A DNA stretch of 64,000 nucleotides from JAXMCI01 sp046349435 (GCA_046349435.1 JAXMCI010000023.1:49674-113673); one strand, 5' to 3'; counted from the first letter of the stretch, positions 1 to 8,616 are shown. Numbers and translations: made by a program. The notes: generated by a model from the sequence alone, not told the origin.

Positions 1-1
1 C

Positions 2-679
2 GGCGACCTCTTCCTCAAGCTCAGCGACGAAGGCTGCGGCGTCGGCGCGCTGCTGCTGCGCTGGACCGGCGAGGGCGACTTCGCCGACCCGTCCGGCGCC
101 CGCTGGAGCCGGGCCGACATCGCCGCCGAGATGCGCCGCCGCGCCGCCGCCAACGGCGTGCTGCTGCAGCGCCGGCTGGTCAGCCATCCGGCGATCGCGG
201 CGATCAGCGGCGCCGGGCTCTCGACCATGCGGCTGGTCACCGTGCGGCGGCCCGACGGCACGATCGAGCCGCTGCTGGCCGTCTACCGGCTGTCGACCGG
301 CACCATGCCGATCGACAGCTTCCGGCTGGGCGGCGTCACCGCGCCGATCGAGCTCGCCACCGGGCGGCTCTCGGCCGCCATGTCGCGGCGCAGCCTGGCG
401 CCGGTGGAGCGCCATCCCGATACCGGCCACCCGATCGCCGGCGCGGTCGTGCCGCACTGGGAGCGCGTGCTCGACCTCGTGCTGCGCGCCCATCGCAGCT
501 TCCCCGGCCTGCCGACCGCCGGCTGGGACGTGCCGGTACTGCCCGAAGGGCCGGTGCTGAACGAGGGCAACAGCTGCTGGTGCGTCGAGCTGGTGCAGAT
601 GCCGCACCGCCGGCCGCTCGGCGAGACGATCTTCCCCGACTGCTTCGCCGCCTGGGCCGGGCTGGACGCAAGGGCCTGA
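2..679 (+). CDS. Sugar-transfer-associated ATP-grasp protein, C-terminal part (5' truncated by window edge)
   Basis: The reading frame is open from the first bases of the window, so the visible 225 residues are the C-terminal part of a longer protein. The motifs match the ATP-grasp family often found beside polysaccharide genes: a central LSTMRLVT segment, a GGV-x-APIE/TGR segment, HPDTGHPIAG, a tryptophan a few residues later, an AHRSFPGLPTAGWDV segment and a terminal VLNEGN metal/ATP-binding motif. By family knowledge such proteins use ATP to ligate a carboxylate to an amine or thiol; the substrate is unknown. An internal ATG at 131 could be mistaken for the start, but conserved-looking coding sequence extends upstream of it. 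The gene ends 50 bases before a convergent dehydrogenase gene. Confidence 0.7.
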   Translation, partial: GDLFLKLSDEGCGVGALLLRWTGEGDFADPSGARWSRADIAAEMRRRAAANGVLLQRRLVSHPAIAAISGAGLSTMRLVTVRRPDGTIEPLLAVYRLSTGTMPIDSFRLGGVTAPIELATGRLSAAMSRRSLAPVERHPDTGHPIAGAVVPHWERVLDLVLRAHRSFPGLPTAGWDVPVLPEGPVLNEGNSCWCVELVQMPHRRPLGETIFPDCFAAWAGLDARA

Positions 680-728
680 GGCCGCCGCCGCCCGGCGTTC
701 AGCCCGCGGCGATCCCGATCGCCACCGG

Positions 729-1778
729 TCAGCCGGCCGCGATCTCGATCGCCACCTTGCCGAACTGGCGGCCGGATTCGAGCTGCTCGAGCGCCTCCCG
801 GATGTGCTCGAGCGGGAAGGTCGAATCGATCACCGGCCGGATGTCGTGCCGGGCGCAGAAGGCGAGCAGCGCGCGGAACTCCTCGAAATTGCCCAGCGTC
901 GAGCCGATCACCTGGAGCTGGCGGATGAAGAGGCGGCGCAGGTCGGCCGAGGGATCGTCGCCGCTGGTGGCGCCGCAGGTCACGATCCGGCCGCCGCGCA
1001 CCAGCGACTTCAGCGCCATCGGCCACACCGCCTTGCCCACCGACTCGATCACCATGTCGACGCCGCGCCCCTTGGTCGCCTCCATCACGCGGGCCACGAC
1101 GTCCTCGCGGCTGCCGTCGATGCGCGCCGCGGCACCGTAGGCCAGGGCGCGCTCGAGCTTCGCGGCGGAGCGGGATGTCACGATCGCGGTGGCCCCGACG
1201 GCGGTCGCCAGCCGCAGCGCGGCGAGCGAGACGCCGCTGCCGATGCCGAAGATCAGCACCGTCTCCCAGGGCTGCAGGCGGCCCTTGGTGAAGAGCATGC
1301 GCCAGGCGGTGAGATAGTTGACGCCGAGCGCCGCGGCCTCGGCGAAGCCGAAGCCGGCGGGCATCGGGAAGAGGTTGCGGGCCGGCAGGCTGATCAGCTC
1401 GGCGAAGGTGCCGTCGCGATGCTCGCCGACCACCCGCATCGCGGTGCAGAGCACATGGTCGCCGCGCAGGCAGAACTCGCACTGGCCGCAGCCGATGCCG
1501 GGATGGATCACCACCGGCTGGCCGGCGGCCAGCCGCGGCGTCGCCGGATCGGCCTCGGCGACGATGCCGGCGCCGTCGACGCCGATGATCAGCGGCAGGC
1601 TGTGGGTGATGCCGGCGCCGCTGTCGCGCATGTAGAGGTCGACGCGGTTGACCGTCGCCGCGCGCAGCCGCACCAGCACCTCGCCCGCGGCCCGCACCGG
1701 GCTCGGCCGCTCGCCTACCGTCACGACCTCGTTGCCGCCATGGGCGGTGAGAAAGGCGGCCCGCATCGTCCCTGCCAT
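729..1778 (-). CDS. Zinc-binding MDR alcohol dehydrogenase family protein
   Basis: A 349-residue medium-chain dehydrogenase/reductase. The N-terminal GroES-like half carries the structural-zinc cysteine cluster (CGQCEFCLRGDHVLC, around residues 95-110), followed by a Rossmann half with GIGSGVSLAALRLA binding NAD(P). The catalytic-zinc cysteine position of classical alcohol dehydrogenases seems to be Asp (NRVDLY), as in many quinone-reductase-like members, so the substrate cannot be assigned. The ATG at 1778 is preceded by GGAGGAG about 9 bases upstream, favouring it over the ATG four codons further in. It stands alone between convergent and divergent neighbours, with the secreted hydrolase gene starting 162 bases away in the opposite direction. 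Confidence 0.85.
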   Translation of the reverse strand: MAGTMRAAFLTAHGGNEVVTVGERPSPVRAAGEVLVRLRAATVNRVDLYMRDSGAGITHSLPLIIGVDGAGIVAEADPATPRLAAGQPVVIHPGIGCGQCEFCLRGDHVLCTAMRVVGEHRDGTFAELISLPARNLFPMPAGFGFAEAAALGVNYLTAWRMLFTKGRLQPWETVLIFGIGSGVSLAALRLATAVGATAIVTSRSAAKLERALAYGAAARIDGSREDVVARVMEATKGRGVDMVIESVGKAVWPMALKSLVRGGRIVTCGATSGDDPSADLRRLFIRQLQVIGSTLGNFEEFRALLAFCARHDIRPVIDSTFPLEHIREALEQLESGRQFGKVAIEIAAG

Positions 1779-1940
1779 CCTGCGCTGCTCCTCCGGCGTC
1801 TGCCGGCTCTACTTAGGCCCAACGGGTCTTCCCGGCCAGTACGCATCCGCCCGCCGCACACGCCCCGATTTGCGCGGCGGCGCGCCGGCCATCTACCATC
1901 CGTGGTCGAGTGCCGATTCCGCTCAACCGGAGGCCATCCG

Positions 1941-2876
1941 ATGTCGCGCTACGGCTTCATCATCCCCGCCCTTCTGCTCGCGGCGTCGCTCGTGCCCGGG
2001 GTGGCGCGCAGCGCCGATCGCGCGGGCCTGGTCGACATCCCCGGCGGGCGGAAGATGTATCTCGAATGCCGCGGCACGGGCTCGCCCACCGTCGTCATCG
2101 TGGCGGGAGGCAAGGCGTCGGCCGACGACTGGACCCACGCCGAGCCGGGCCGGCAGGACGTCTTCGCCGGGGTCGCCGGCTTCACGCGGGTCTGCGCCTA
2201 TGACCGGCCGGGAACCCCGGTCGGCGAGGCGCCCAGCCGCAGCGACCCGGTGCCGCAGCCGATCACCGCCGGAGACTCCGTCGCCGACCTTCACGCACTC
2301 GTCGCCGCCGCCGGCATCGCGACGCCGTTCGTCATCGTCGGCCACTCCTATGGCGGCCTCGTCGTGCGGCTCTATGCGATGACCTATCCCGGCGACGTGG
2401 CCGGCATGGTCCTCGTCGATGCCTTGACCGAAGGGCTGCGTGCGGCGGAGACCCCCGCCGAGTGGGCCATCCAGCGGGTCCTGCTCGATGGCGACATGAC
2501 CGAGTCCCTGAAGATCTATCCCGCGCTGGAGCGGGCGGACGCGGAACGCAGCTTCGACCAGCTGCTCGCCGCCCCGCCGCTGCGGCCGATGCCGCTGATC
2601 GTGCTCAGCGCCGACCACCCCTGGGGACCGCTGCTTCCGGGAATGATCGCCGACGGCTTCATGCCGGCCGACATTCCGCCCGACTTCGGCTACGTCACCG
2701 ATCGCGCCCAGAAGGAGGCGCAGGCCAGGCTCGCCGCCCTCGTCCCCGGGGCACGGCACGTCACGCACACCGACAGCGGCCACGAGATCCACAAGGACCA
2801 GCCGCAGCTCGTCCTCGATTCGATCCGCGACGTCGTCCAGGCGGTCCGCGCCGGCAGCACGCAGCTGGAGCCGTGA
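1941..2876 (+). CDS. Secreted alpha/beta hydrolase
   Basis: A 311-residue alpha/beta hydrolase with a Sec-type signal peptide (hydrophobic stretch FIIPALLLAASLVPG, cleavage probably after ARSA), so it acts in the periplasm or outside. The nucleophile elbow is GHSYGG (about residue 137); the acid is probably in LSADHPW and the histidine in DSGHEIH near the C-terminus. The ATG at 1941 is preceded by CCGGAGG with 7-base spacing and gives a good signal peptide, so the longer open frame upstream is not used. Substrate unknown: esterase, lactonase or haloalkane-dehalogenase-like activities are all possible in this fold. It converges on the glyoxalase-fold gene. Confidence 0.85.
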   Translation: MSRYGFIIPALLLAASLVPGVARSADRAGLVDIPGGRKMYLECRGTGSPTVVIVAGGKASADDWTHAEPGRQDVFAGVAGFTRVCAYDRPGTPVGEAPSRSDPVPQPITAGDSVADLHALVAAAGIATPFVIVGHSYGGLVVRLYAMTYPGDVAGMVLVDALTEGLRAAETPAEWAIQRVLLDGDMTESLKIYPALERADAERSFDQLLAAPPLRPMPLIVLSADHPWGPLLPGMIADGFMPADIPPDFGYVTDRAQKEAQARLAALVPGARHVTHTDSGHEIHKDQPQLVLDSIRDVVQAVRAGSTQLEP

Positions 2877-2904
2877 CGCGGCGACGCTTCCGGCCGACCC
2901 GGCC

Positions 2905-3753
2905 CTAGGCGGCGGCGACGATCTCGAGGAAGGCGCCGCAGGCCTCCTGCGGCGCCACCCAGAGCGCCCCGCCATGGCGGCCGAACGGCACGCCGTTGGC
3001 CGTGAGCAACGCCGCCGTCGCCGGCAGGTCGTCGCTGGCCAGCGTGAGGCCGGCGATGCGCGGCAGCACGGGCGGCGGCCCGGGGATACGCTCGGCCAGC
3101 CGCGCGCCGTCGATCACCGTCACCCGGCCGGGCGCGAGCGCGAAGCTGCCGTCGGCACCCGCCGCCACGCCGAGGAAGCGGCCGAGCCGGGCCCGGAGGT
3201 CGGCGGGATCGGCCGACGCGACGGTCAGCCCGACCAGGCGGCTCACCCGGTTGGGCTGGTCGAGCAGCACGGGCTGCCAGAGCAGCTCCGGCGTGGCGTG
3301 GTGAATGGCGAAGACATGGCCTTCGGGCAGCAGCCCGGCGGGCGGGTCGACGATGTCGAAGCGCGCCAGCCCGCACCGCTGCGGCCCGTCGATCGGCCGC
3401 TCCAGCGGCCGCAGCGGCGGGATGGCGAGACCCGCGCCGCTGCGCGCCGCGGCGAACCCGGCGGCATCGTCCGTGCCGAAGGCGACGATGTGCAGCCCCT
3501 CGTAGCGCGCCAGGTCCTGGCGCAGCCGGCCGGCATAGGCGGGATCGGTGATGCCGATCAGCTCGAGATAGCCCTGGCGCAGCATGGCGCAGTGGTTGCC
3601 GGTGCCGACCAGCGGCCGGGGCGCGCCGGGCGCCGGCGGCGGCAGGGTGTGCAGCCCGCGGTCGGTGAGACGGAAGCCCAGCCGGCGGAAGCGCGCGGCG
3701 GCCGCGTCGAGGTCGGCGACGGCGATGCCGACATGGTCGAGGGAGAGGGTCAT
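2905..3753 (-). CDS. Glyoxalase-like (VOC fold) protein
   Basis: A 282-residue protein beginning with the typical VOC strand-helix pattern (LDHVGIAVADLDAAAARF) and containing two vicinal-oxygen-chelate modules, the second around residues 160-280 (GLTVASADPADL; GLTLASDDLPAT). It resembles the glyoxalase-like domain family that handles small hydrophobic or acyl substrates. Metal ligands cannot be assigned with certainty: the first His is in DHVG, and a further candidate is in the IHHATPEL segment. Its ATG overlaps the stop of the upstream acyl-CoA synthetase gene in an ATGA, so the two are translationally coupled and probably act on the same substrate. Confidence 0.75.
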   Translation of the reverse strand: MTLSLDHVGIAVADLDAAAARFRRLGFRLTDRGLHTLPPPAPGAPRPLVGTGNHCAMLRQGYLELIGITDPAYAGRLRQDLARYEGLHIVAFGTDDAAGFAAARSGAGLAIPPLRPLERPIDGPQRCGLARFDIVDPPAGLLPEGHVFAIHHATPELLWQPVLLDQPNRVSRLVGLTVASADPADLRARLGRFLGVAAGADGSFALAPGRVTVIDGARLAERIPGPPPVLPRIAGLTLASDDLPATAALLTANGVPFGRHGGALWVAPQEACGAFLEIVAAA

Positions 3754-5357
3754 CAGCGGGCCTCGTCGCCGCCGAGCCCGGCGCCGCCCAGCAGCGTGCC
3801 GACCAGCGCCTTGACCTGCAGCCGGTCGGTCTTGGCGGCGCCGTTGAGCGGCAGCGCGTCGACGAAGAAGACGCGGCGCGGATGGGCGTAGGCGGGTCCG
3901 TTGGCCAGCGCAAAGTCGCGGATCGCCTTCTCGCCGACGCTCGACCCGGCGCGGCGGACCACCACGGCCACCGGCGCCTCGCCCTTCACCGCATGGGCCA
4001 CCGGCACCACCGAGACGTCGGCGACGTCGGGGTGGGTCAGCAGCAGCCCCTCGACCTCGAGCGGGTAGATGTTCTCGCCGCCGCAGTTGAACATGTCGTC
4101 GGTGCGGCCCTTGAAATAGAAGAAGCCGTCGGCGTCGCGGCTCATCAGGTCGCCGGTGCGCAGCCAGCCATCGACGATGCGCTGGCGGTTGACCTCCGGC
4201 AGGTTGTGGTAGCCGGGGGTGACGCCGGGGTTCCTCACCCAGAGCTCGCCGTAGCTGTCGCTCTCCTTGCCGTCCGCCCCGACCAGCCTGACCTCGCCCT
4301 CGGGCCAGGCGACGCCGCAGCTGCCCTTCGGCACCGCGCGGCCGTCGAGCGGCGAGCCGATCATCACCGGCCCGCCCTCGGTCAGGCCGTAGCTCTCCCG
4401 CACCGGCACGCCGAAGGCGGCCTCGACCGCCTCCTGCAGCTCGCGGGCGGTCGGCGCCGAGCCGATCTTGATGCCCTTGAGGGCCGAGAAGTCGAGGCTC
4501 TGGAGCAGGTCCTTCTGCTGCAGCAGCAGGGTGAACACCGCCGGCACGCCGCCGGTGTGGGTGCAGCGGTAGCGCGCCAGAGTCTCGAGGAAGCGGCGCG
4601 GCTCGAAATTGGGCAGGATCACCGTCGAGGCGCCGGCATGCAGCACGGTCTTGATGGCGCCGGCCATGGCGTTCTTGTGGTAGAGCGGCACCGCGGTCAG
4701 CGCCCGGTCGGTCTCGGCCATCGGCCAGTGGCGATGCACCAGCCGGATCCACCACATCTGCCCGGCATGGGTCAGGATCACCCCCTTCGGCCGCCCGGTC
4801 GAGCCCGAGGTGTAGGGCTGGAAGGAGGGGTGGTCGCCGGGCAGGTCGGGCGGGTCGAAGGCGGCGGGGCTGGCCTGCAGCCCGGTCTCGTAATCGGCCC
4901 AGCCGGGCACGGCCGCGCCCAGCGCCAGCCTGGTCTTCAGCCCGAGCCGCTCGACCACGCCCACCACCGCCGGGTTGGCGGCCGGCTCGACCAGCGCCGC
5001 GACGCAGGCCCCGTCGCGCAGCACGTAGTCGATGGTGTCGGCGCCCTGCCGGGTGTTGAGCGGCACCGGCACGATGCCGGCCCGCATCGCGCCGTACATC
5101 GCCTCGATGAACTCGAAGCGGTTGCCGACCGACATGGCGAGCCGGTCGCCGGGCTGGAGCCCGAGCCGCCGGGTCAGCGCGGCGAAGCGGTCGAGCCGCT
5201 CCTCCAGCTCGCCATAGGTGACCTCGCGGGGCGGGTCGCGCGACAGGTCGATCAGCGCGACCGCCTGCGGCCGGCGCTGCGCCGCCGCCCAGGAGAAGTA
5301 GCCGATGTTGTCGTAGCGCCGGTCGCCCGGCCGAAGCTCGATCGAGGACGAGGTCAT
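3753..5357 (-). CDS. Class I AMP-forming acyl-CoA synthetase/ligase
   Basis: A 534-residue ANL-superfamily adenylating enzyme. The P-loop TSGSTGRPKGVILTH (about residue 190) is intact, followed by the A5-type segment SYGLTEGGP, the hinge region with TGDLMSRDADGFFYFKGRTDD, and a C-terminal lysine in the AAKTDRLQVKAL context. It would activate a carboxylic acid to acyl-AMP and then acyl-CoA; chain length cannot be deduced. A GGAG lies 9 bases before the ATG. It is followed directly by the glyoxalase-fold gene with a 4-base overlap, and divergently faced (104-base gap) by an MDR dehydrogenase/thioesterase pair, which suggests a small acyl-CoA or carboxylic-acid degradation locus. Confidence 0.88.
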   Translation of the reverse strand: MTSSSIELRPGDRRYDNIGYFSWAAAQRRPQAVALIDLSRDPPREVTYGELEERLDRFAALTRRLGLQPGDRLAMSVGNRFEFIEAMYGAMRAGIVPVPLNTRQGADTIDYVLRDGACVAALVEPAANPAVVGVVERLGLKTRLALGAAVPGWADYETGLQASPAAFDPPDLPGDHPSFQPYTSGSTGRPKGVILTHAGQMWWIRLVHRHWPMAETDRALTAVPLYHKNAMAGAIKTVLHAGASTVILPNFEPRRFLETLARYRCTHTGGVPAVFTLLLQQKDLLQSLDFSALKGIKIGSAPTARELQEAVEAAFGVPVRESYGLTEGGPVMIGSPLDGRAVPKGSCGVAWPEGEVRLVGADGKESDSYGELWVRNPGVTPGYHNLPEVNRQRIVDGWLRTGDLMSRDADGFFYFKGRTDDMFNCGGENIYPLEVEGLLLTHPDVADVSVVPVAHAVKGEAPVAVVVRRAGSSVGEKAIRDFALANGPAYAHPRRVFFVDALPLNGAAKTDRLQVKALVGTLLGGAGLGGDEAR

Positions 5358-5461
5358 GAGGCGGGGCTCCGTGCCGCCGCGACGGCGGGCTGGCCGCCGG
5401 CGGCGATTGCCTGCATGCTGTCCTGCCTATCACGAGGGCGACGAAGGACGGAATTGCGAAA

Positions 5462-6463
5462 ATGAAGGCGGTGGTATTCCAGGCCCACGGGCCGCTCGAG
5501 AATCTGCGCTACGAGGACTATCCGGACCCGGTGCCGGGCCCGGACGAGGCGGTGATCCGGGTGCGCGCGGTGGCGCTCAACGGCTTCGACCCGATGGTGC
5601 TGCGCGGCATCCCCGGGCTGAAGACGCCGCTGCCGATGATCCCCGGCGCCGACATCTCGGGCGAGATCGTCGAGCTCGGCAGCGCCGTCGACCGCGGCCG
5701 CTGGAAGATCGGCGACCGCGTCACCGTGGTGCCGAACCAGCCGACCGGCATGATGGGCGAGACCAAGCGCGGCGGCGCGTCGGAGCTGGTCGCGGTCGGC
5801 CAGGACTTCCTGCTGCCGGTGCCGGACGCCGTGTCGCACGTCGCCGCCGCCTGCCTGCCGGTCGCCTACGGCACCGCGCTGCGCATGATCGAGACCCGCG
5901 GCCGGCTGCAGCCAGGCGAGAAGGTGCTGATCCTGGGCGCCTCGGGCGGCGTCGGCACCTGCTGCGTGCAGCTCGCCAAGGCGATCGGCTGCGAGGTGAT
6001 CGCCTGCGCCAGCGCCGGCTGGAAGCTGGAGCGGCTGAAGCAGCTCGGCGCCGACCACGTCATCGACACCTCGACCCAGAACTACGTCGCCGAGATCCAC
6101 CGCATGTACGGCAAGCCGCGCACCCGCGGCGGCGGCGGCGTCGACGTGGTGATCAACTACACCGGCGGCGAGACCTGGGCGGAGTGCTTCCGCACCCTCC
6201 GGCTCGACGGCCGGCTGCTGACCTGCGGCGCCACCGCCGGCTACGACCCGAAGACCGACATCCGCTACATCTGGTCCTTCGAGTTCAACATCATCGGCTC
6301 CAACGGCTGGACGGTGGCCGACCAGCTCGAGCTGCTCGACCGCGTCGCCGACGGGCGGGTCAAGCCGGTGGTGCATTGCGAGCGGCCGCTGCCGGAGATC
6401 GGCATCCCCTTCCAGGAGCTGATGGACCGCCAGGTCTTCGGCAAGGCGGTGCTGCTGCCATGA
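5462..6463 (+). CDS. MDR family zinc-free NAD(P)H:quinone oxidoreductase-like protein
   Basis: A 333-residue MDR protein with no structural-zinc cysteine cluster, so closer to quinone reductase or enoyl reductase types. The GroES-like N-terminal half has the NGFDPMVLRG substrate-loop pattern and the dinucleotide fold shows LILGASGGVGTCCVQLAKAIG (around residue 155; AxxGxxG). A conserved-looking terminal HCERPLPEI segment follows. Upstream of the ATG the ribosome site is weak. Its stop overlaps the start of the thioesterase gene (ATGA), so both are made from one message; the divergent neighbour is the acyl-CoA synthetase operon. Confidence 0.85.
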   Translation: MKAVVFQAHGPLENLRYEDYPDPVPGPDEAVIRVRAVALNGFDPMVLRGIPGLKTPLPMIPGADISGEIVELGSAVDRGRWKIGDRVTVVPNQPTGMMGETKRGGASELVAVGQDFLLPVPDAVSHVAAACLPVAYGTALRMIETRGRLQPGEKVLILGASGGVGTCCVQLAKAIGCEVIACASAGWKLERLKQLGADHVIDTSTQNYVAEIHRMYGKPRTRGGGGVDVVINYTGGETWAECFRTLRLDGRLLTCGATAGYDPKTDIRYIWSFEFNIIGSNGWTVADQLELLDRVADGRVKPVVHCERPLPEIGIPFQELMDRQVFGKAVLLP

Positions 6464-6891
6464 GCGAGGCCCCCGCCCCTTCCATGACCATCGAGCAGGT
6501 GCAGGCCATCCTCGACGGCTCGCCCTTCATCAAGCTGCTGCGCATGCGCGCCGTGTCGCTCGACCGCGAGCGCCAGCAGGTCGTGATCGACATGCCGCTG
6601 GAGCCGGATTTCGAGCGCCATCCCGGCACCGGCCAGTTCCATGGCGGGGTGATCGCCAGCCTGATCGACGTCGCCGGCGACTTCGCGCTGGTCATCCTGG
6701 TCGGCGGCGGCGTGCCGACCATCAACCTGCGCGTCGACTACCTCCGCCCGGCCGGCGGCGGCCGCCTGACCGCGACCGCCACGGTGCGCCGCGCCGGCCG
6801 GACCATCGGCGTGGTCGACATCGACGTGACCGACGGCAGCGGCCGGCTCTGCGCCGTCGGCCGCGGCTGCTACGGCATGGCGGTGGGATAG
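6460..6891 (+). CDS. PaaI-family hotdog thioesterase
   Basis: A 143-residue single hotdog-fold protein. The segment GTGQFHGGVIASLIDVAGDFAL has the family's HGG turn followed by the helix bearing the catalytic Asp, and TINLRVDYLRPAGGG is the following strand pair typical of PaaI/acyl-CoA thioesterases. It would hydrolyse an acyl-CoA thioester in the cytoplasm, which fits the acyl-CoA synthetase encoded divergently and the MDR reductase encoded immediately upstream with a 4-base overlap. Substrate not determinable from sequence. Confidence 0.85.
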   Translation: MSEAPAPSMTIEQVQAILDGSPFIKLLRMRAVSLDRERQQVVIDMPLEPDFERHPGTGQFHGGVIASLIDVAGDFALVILVGGGVPTINLRVDYLRPAGGGRLTATATVRRAGRTIGVVDIDVTDGSGRLCAVGRGCYGMAVG

Positions 6892-6928
6892 GCCGGGGCG
6901 GTCGGACAGGCAGGGGCGGCGGGCGCGC

Positions 6929-7810
6929 GTGATCATCTTCGTCGTCACGCCGCACCACGCCTACGCGGTGGAGAATCTGCGCGATCGGTCCCTCGGCGTG
7001 CAGGTCGAGGTGATGCGCCCGAGCGCCGTGCTCGAGGCCGCGACGCTGCCGCGGGCGACCTACGTCTTCACCGACATGGACCGGCTGCCGCTCCGCCTGC
7101 TGCGGCCGCTGGCGGAGCGCTGGCGGCGGCTGCGCGACGACGGCATGCGCGTGCTGAACGACCCGGCGCGCGTGCTCTCCCGCTGCGGCCTGCTGCGCCG
7201 GCTCTACGTCACCGGCTACAACGGCTTCAACGCCTACCGCGTCGAGGAGGAGCGGCTGCCGGAGCGCTGGCCGGTGTTCCTGCGCTGCGACGGCGACCAT
7301 CGCGGCCCGGTGTCCCGCCTGCTGCACGGGCCCGCCGAGCTCGCCGCGGAGATCGCGGCCGCCGTCGAGCGCGGGCTGCCGATGGCCTCGCTGCTGATCG
7401 TCGAGTACGCCGCCGAGGAGATCCGCCCCGGGCTGTTCCGCAAATATGGCTGCTTCCGCGTCGGCGCGGCCCGCTTGGCCTATACCTGCGTCGACAGCCC
7501 GGACTGGGTCACCAAGTTCGGCAGCCCGGACGTGACGCCGCCGCCGGAGCTGTCCGAGGAGGAGTACCGCACCATCCGCGACAATCCCTGGGGACCGGCG
7601 CTGGAGCCGGCCTTCGACGCCGCCGGCATCGAGTACGGGCGCGCCGATTTCGGCCTGGTCGGCGGCCGGCCGCAGCTCTACGAGATCAACACCAACCCGC
7701 ACGTGCTGTTCGGCCGCGACTACCCGCAGCCGCACCGCCTGCGCAGCTTCGCGCTGCTGCGCGAGAACTTCGCCGCGGCGCTGCGCGCGCTCGATACGCC
7801 GGCGGGCTGA
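6929..7810 (+). CDS. ATP-grasp-fold protein of unknown substrate
   Basis: A 293-residue protein with a GTG start. The C-terminal region carries the ATP-grasp metal-binding pattern (YGRADFGLVGGRPQLYEINTNP, about residues 230-250: an acidic residue then E-x-N-x-N), preceded by a likely ATP-binding segment with VEYAAEE and a lysine in LFRKYGC. The N-terminal part (YVFTDMDRLPLRLL; VLNDPARVLSR) resembles pre-ATP-grasp domains. No precise family is recognised; amide-ligase chemistry is an inference from the fold. It lies 37 bases after the thioesterase gene and 57 bases before the regulator gene and may belong to neither unit. Confidence 0.6.
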   Translation: MIIFVVTPHHAYAVENLRDRSLGVQVEVMRPSAVLEAATLPRATYVFTDMDRLPLRLLRPLAERWRRLRDDGMRVLNDPARVLSRCGLLRRLYVTGYNGFNAYRVEEERLPERWPVFLRCDGDHRGPVSRLLHGPAELAAEIAAAVERGLPMASLLIVEYAAEEIRPGLFRKYGCFRVGAARLAYTCVDSPDWVTKFGSPDVTPPPELSEEEYRTIRDNPWGPALEPAFDAAGIEYGRADFGLVGGRPQLYEINTNPHVLFGRDYPQPHRLRSFALLRENFAAALRALDTPAG

Positions 7811-7846
7811 GGGTGCCGGCGGCGGCTCGTTTGCCGTGCGCCCCAG

Positions 7847-7863
7847 CTTGAGCGATACTCAAG
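7847..7863. promoter_or_regulatory. Perfect inverted repeat, candidate operator of the XRE-cupin regulator
   Basis: CTTGAG-CGATA-CTCAAG forms a perfect 6-bp inverted repeat ending four bases before the regulator's ATG at 7868. Position and symmetry suit autoregulation by the dimeric XRE protein encoded immediately downstream, and would block the ribosome-binding region or promoter if bound. The half-site CTTGA recurs upstream of the transporter genes. That this is an operator is an inference. Confidence 0.5.
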
Positions 7864-7867
7864 CCCC

Positions 7868-8488
7868 ATGAAGAGGAAGGCGAAGGAGACGGCCGCCCCC
7901 TCCGGGCCACCGGCGTCGGGCGAGCTCTCGGCGGCCGAGCTCGGCCTCAGGCTGCGGCTGGCGCGGCGCAGCCGCGGCTGGACGATGAAGCAGCTGGCCG
8001 ACGCGTCGGGCTGCTCCGAGAGCCTGCTCTCGAAGATCGAGAACGGCCGCAACCTGCCCTCGCTGCCGCTGCTGCACAAGCTGGTGCGGGCGCTGGAGAC
8101 CAACATCGGCTGGCTGTTCGGCGACCAGGCGGCGGAGCGCGAGATCGTCTACCGCGCCGGCCAGCGGCCGCGCATCGTGCTGGATTCGCTGCGCCGCGGC
8201 GAGGGCATCGCGCTGGAGCGGGTGATCCCCTACAGCGACCGCCACCTGCTCCAGTGCAACATCCACCACATCGAGGAGGGCGGCCGCAGCGCCGGCCCGA
8301 TCGCCCACGAGGGCGAGGAGGTCGGCTACATCCTGGCCGGCCGCATCGAGCTCACCATCGACGGCAAGAGCTTCAACCTCGGCGCCGGCGACGCCTTCGT
8401 CTTCCGCTCCAGCCTGCCGCATGCCTACCGCAACATCGGCCAGGGCCCGGCCAGCATCTTCTGGGTCAACACCCCGCCGACCTTCTGA
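7868..8488 (+). CDS. XRE-family transcriptional regulator with C-terminal cupin sensor domain
   Basis: A 206-residue regulator. After a basic leader, residues ~25-85 form a helix-turn-helix of XRE type (LRLARRSRGWTMKQLADASG, then SESLLSKIENGRNLPSLPLL). Residues ~130-200 form a cupin barrel (HHIEEGGRSAGPIAHEGEEVGYIL; DAFVFRSSLPHAYRN) that in this family binds a small effector. Relatives control amino acid, sulfur-compound or polyamine genes. It sits just upstream of the ribose-type ABC transporter genes in the same direction, and a perfect palindrome lies directly in front of it, so it likely controls itself and the downstream transport/catabolic genes in response to their substrate. Confidence 0.85.
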   Translation: MKRKAKETAAPSGPPASGELSAAELGLRLRLARRSRGWTMKQLADASGCSESLLSKIENGRNLPSLPLLHKLVRALETNIGWLFGDQAAEREIVYRAGQRPRIVLDSLRRGEGIALERVIPYSDRHLLQCNIHHIEEGGRSAGPIAHEGEEVGYILAGRIELTIDGKSFNLGAGDAFVFRSSLPHAYRNIGQGPASIFWVNTPPTF

Positions 8489-8505
8489 GCGGCGGCTCCG
8501 CCGGC

Positions 8506-8544
8506 CTTGAATCCGGCTTGATTCGGGCAGCGCCCTACTTGAAT
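8506..8544 (+). promoter_or_regulatory. Three phased CTTGA-type repeats in the promoter region of the ABC transporter
   Basis: CTTGAAT (8506-8512), CTTGATT (8517-8523) and CTTGAAT (8538-8544) are spaced 11 and 21 bases apart, that is about one and two turns of the helix, so they face the same side of the DNA. They share the CTTGA half-site with the palindrome at 7847-7863. TTGATT at 8518 with GAATAT at 8541 (17-base spacer) could also be a weak -35/-10 pair. The region lies between the regulator gene and the binding-protein gene. Confidence 0.4.
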
Positions 8545-8616
8545 ATCGCGCATGTTGCGTGACCGGACCGGCGGCCCTCGCCGGCACCCGCGCCGACAAC
8601 AGGAGTGGGAGGTATC

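Noticed and set aside
804..2876. Long plus-strand frame starting far upstream of the secreted hydrolase
   Set aside because: The first part is a shadow of the minus-strand dehydrogenase; the hydrolase starts at 1941 with a ribosome site and signal peptide.
7847..7863. FNR/Anr-type box (TTGA...TCAA) upstream of the regulator
   Set aside because: The half-sites TTGA and TCAA are 7 bases apart, not the 6 of an FNR site, and the gene has no link with anaerobic control; an operator of the adjacent XRE regulator is more likely.
8491..8503. Terminator hairpin GGCGG-CT-CCGCC after the regulator gene
   Set aside because: The loop would be only two bases and no U-tract follows.
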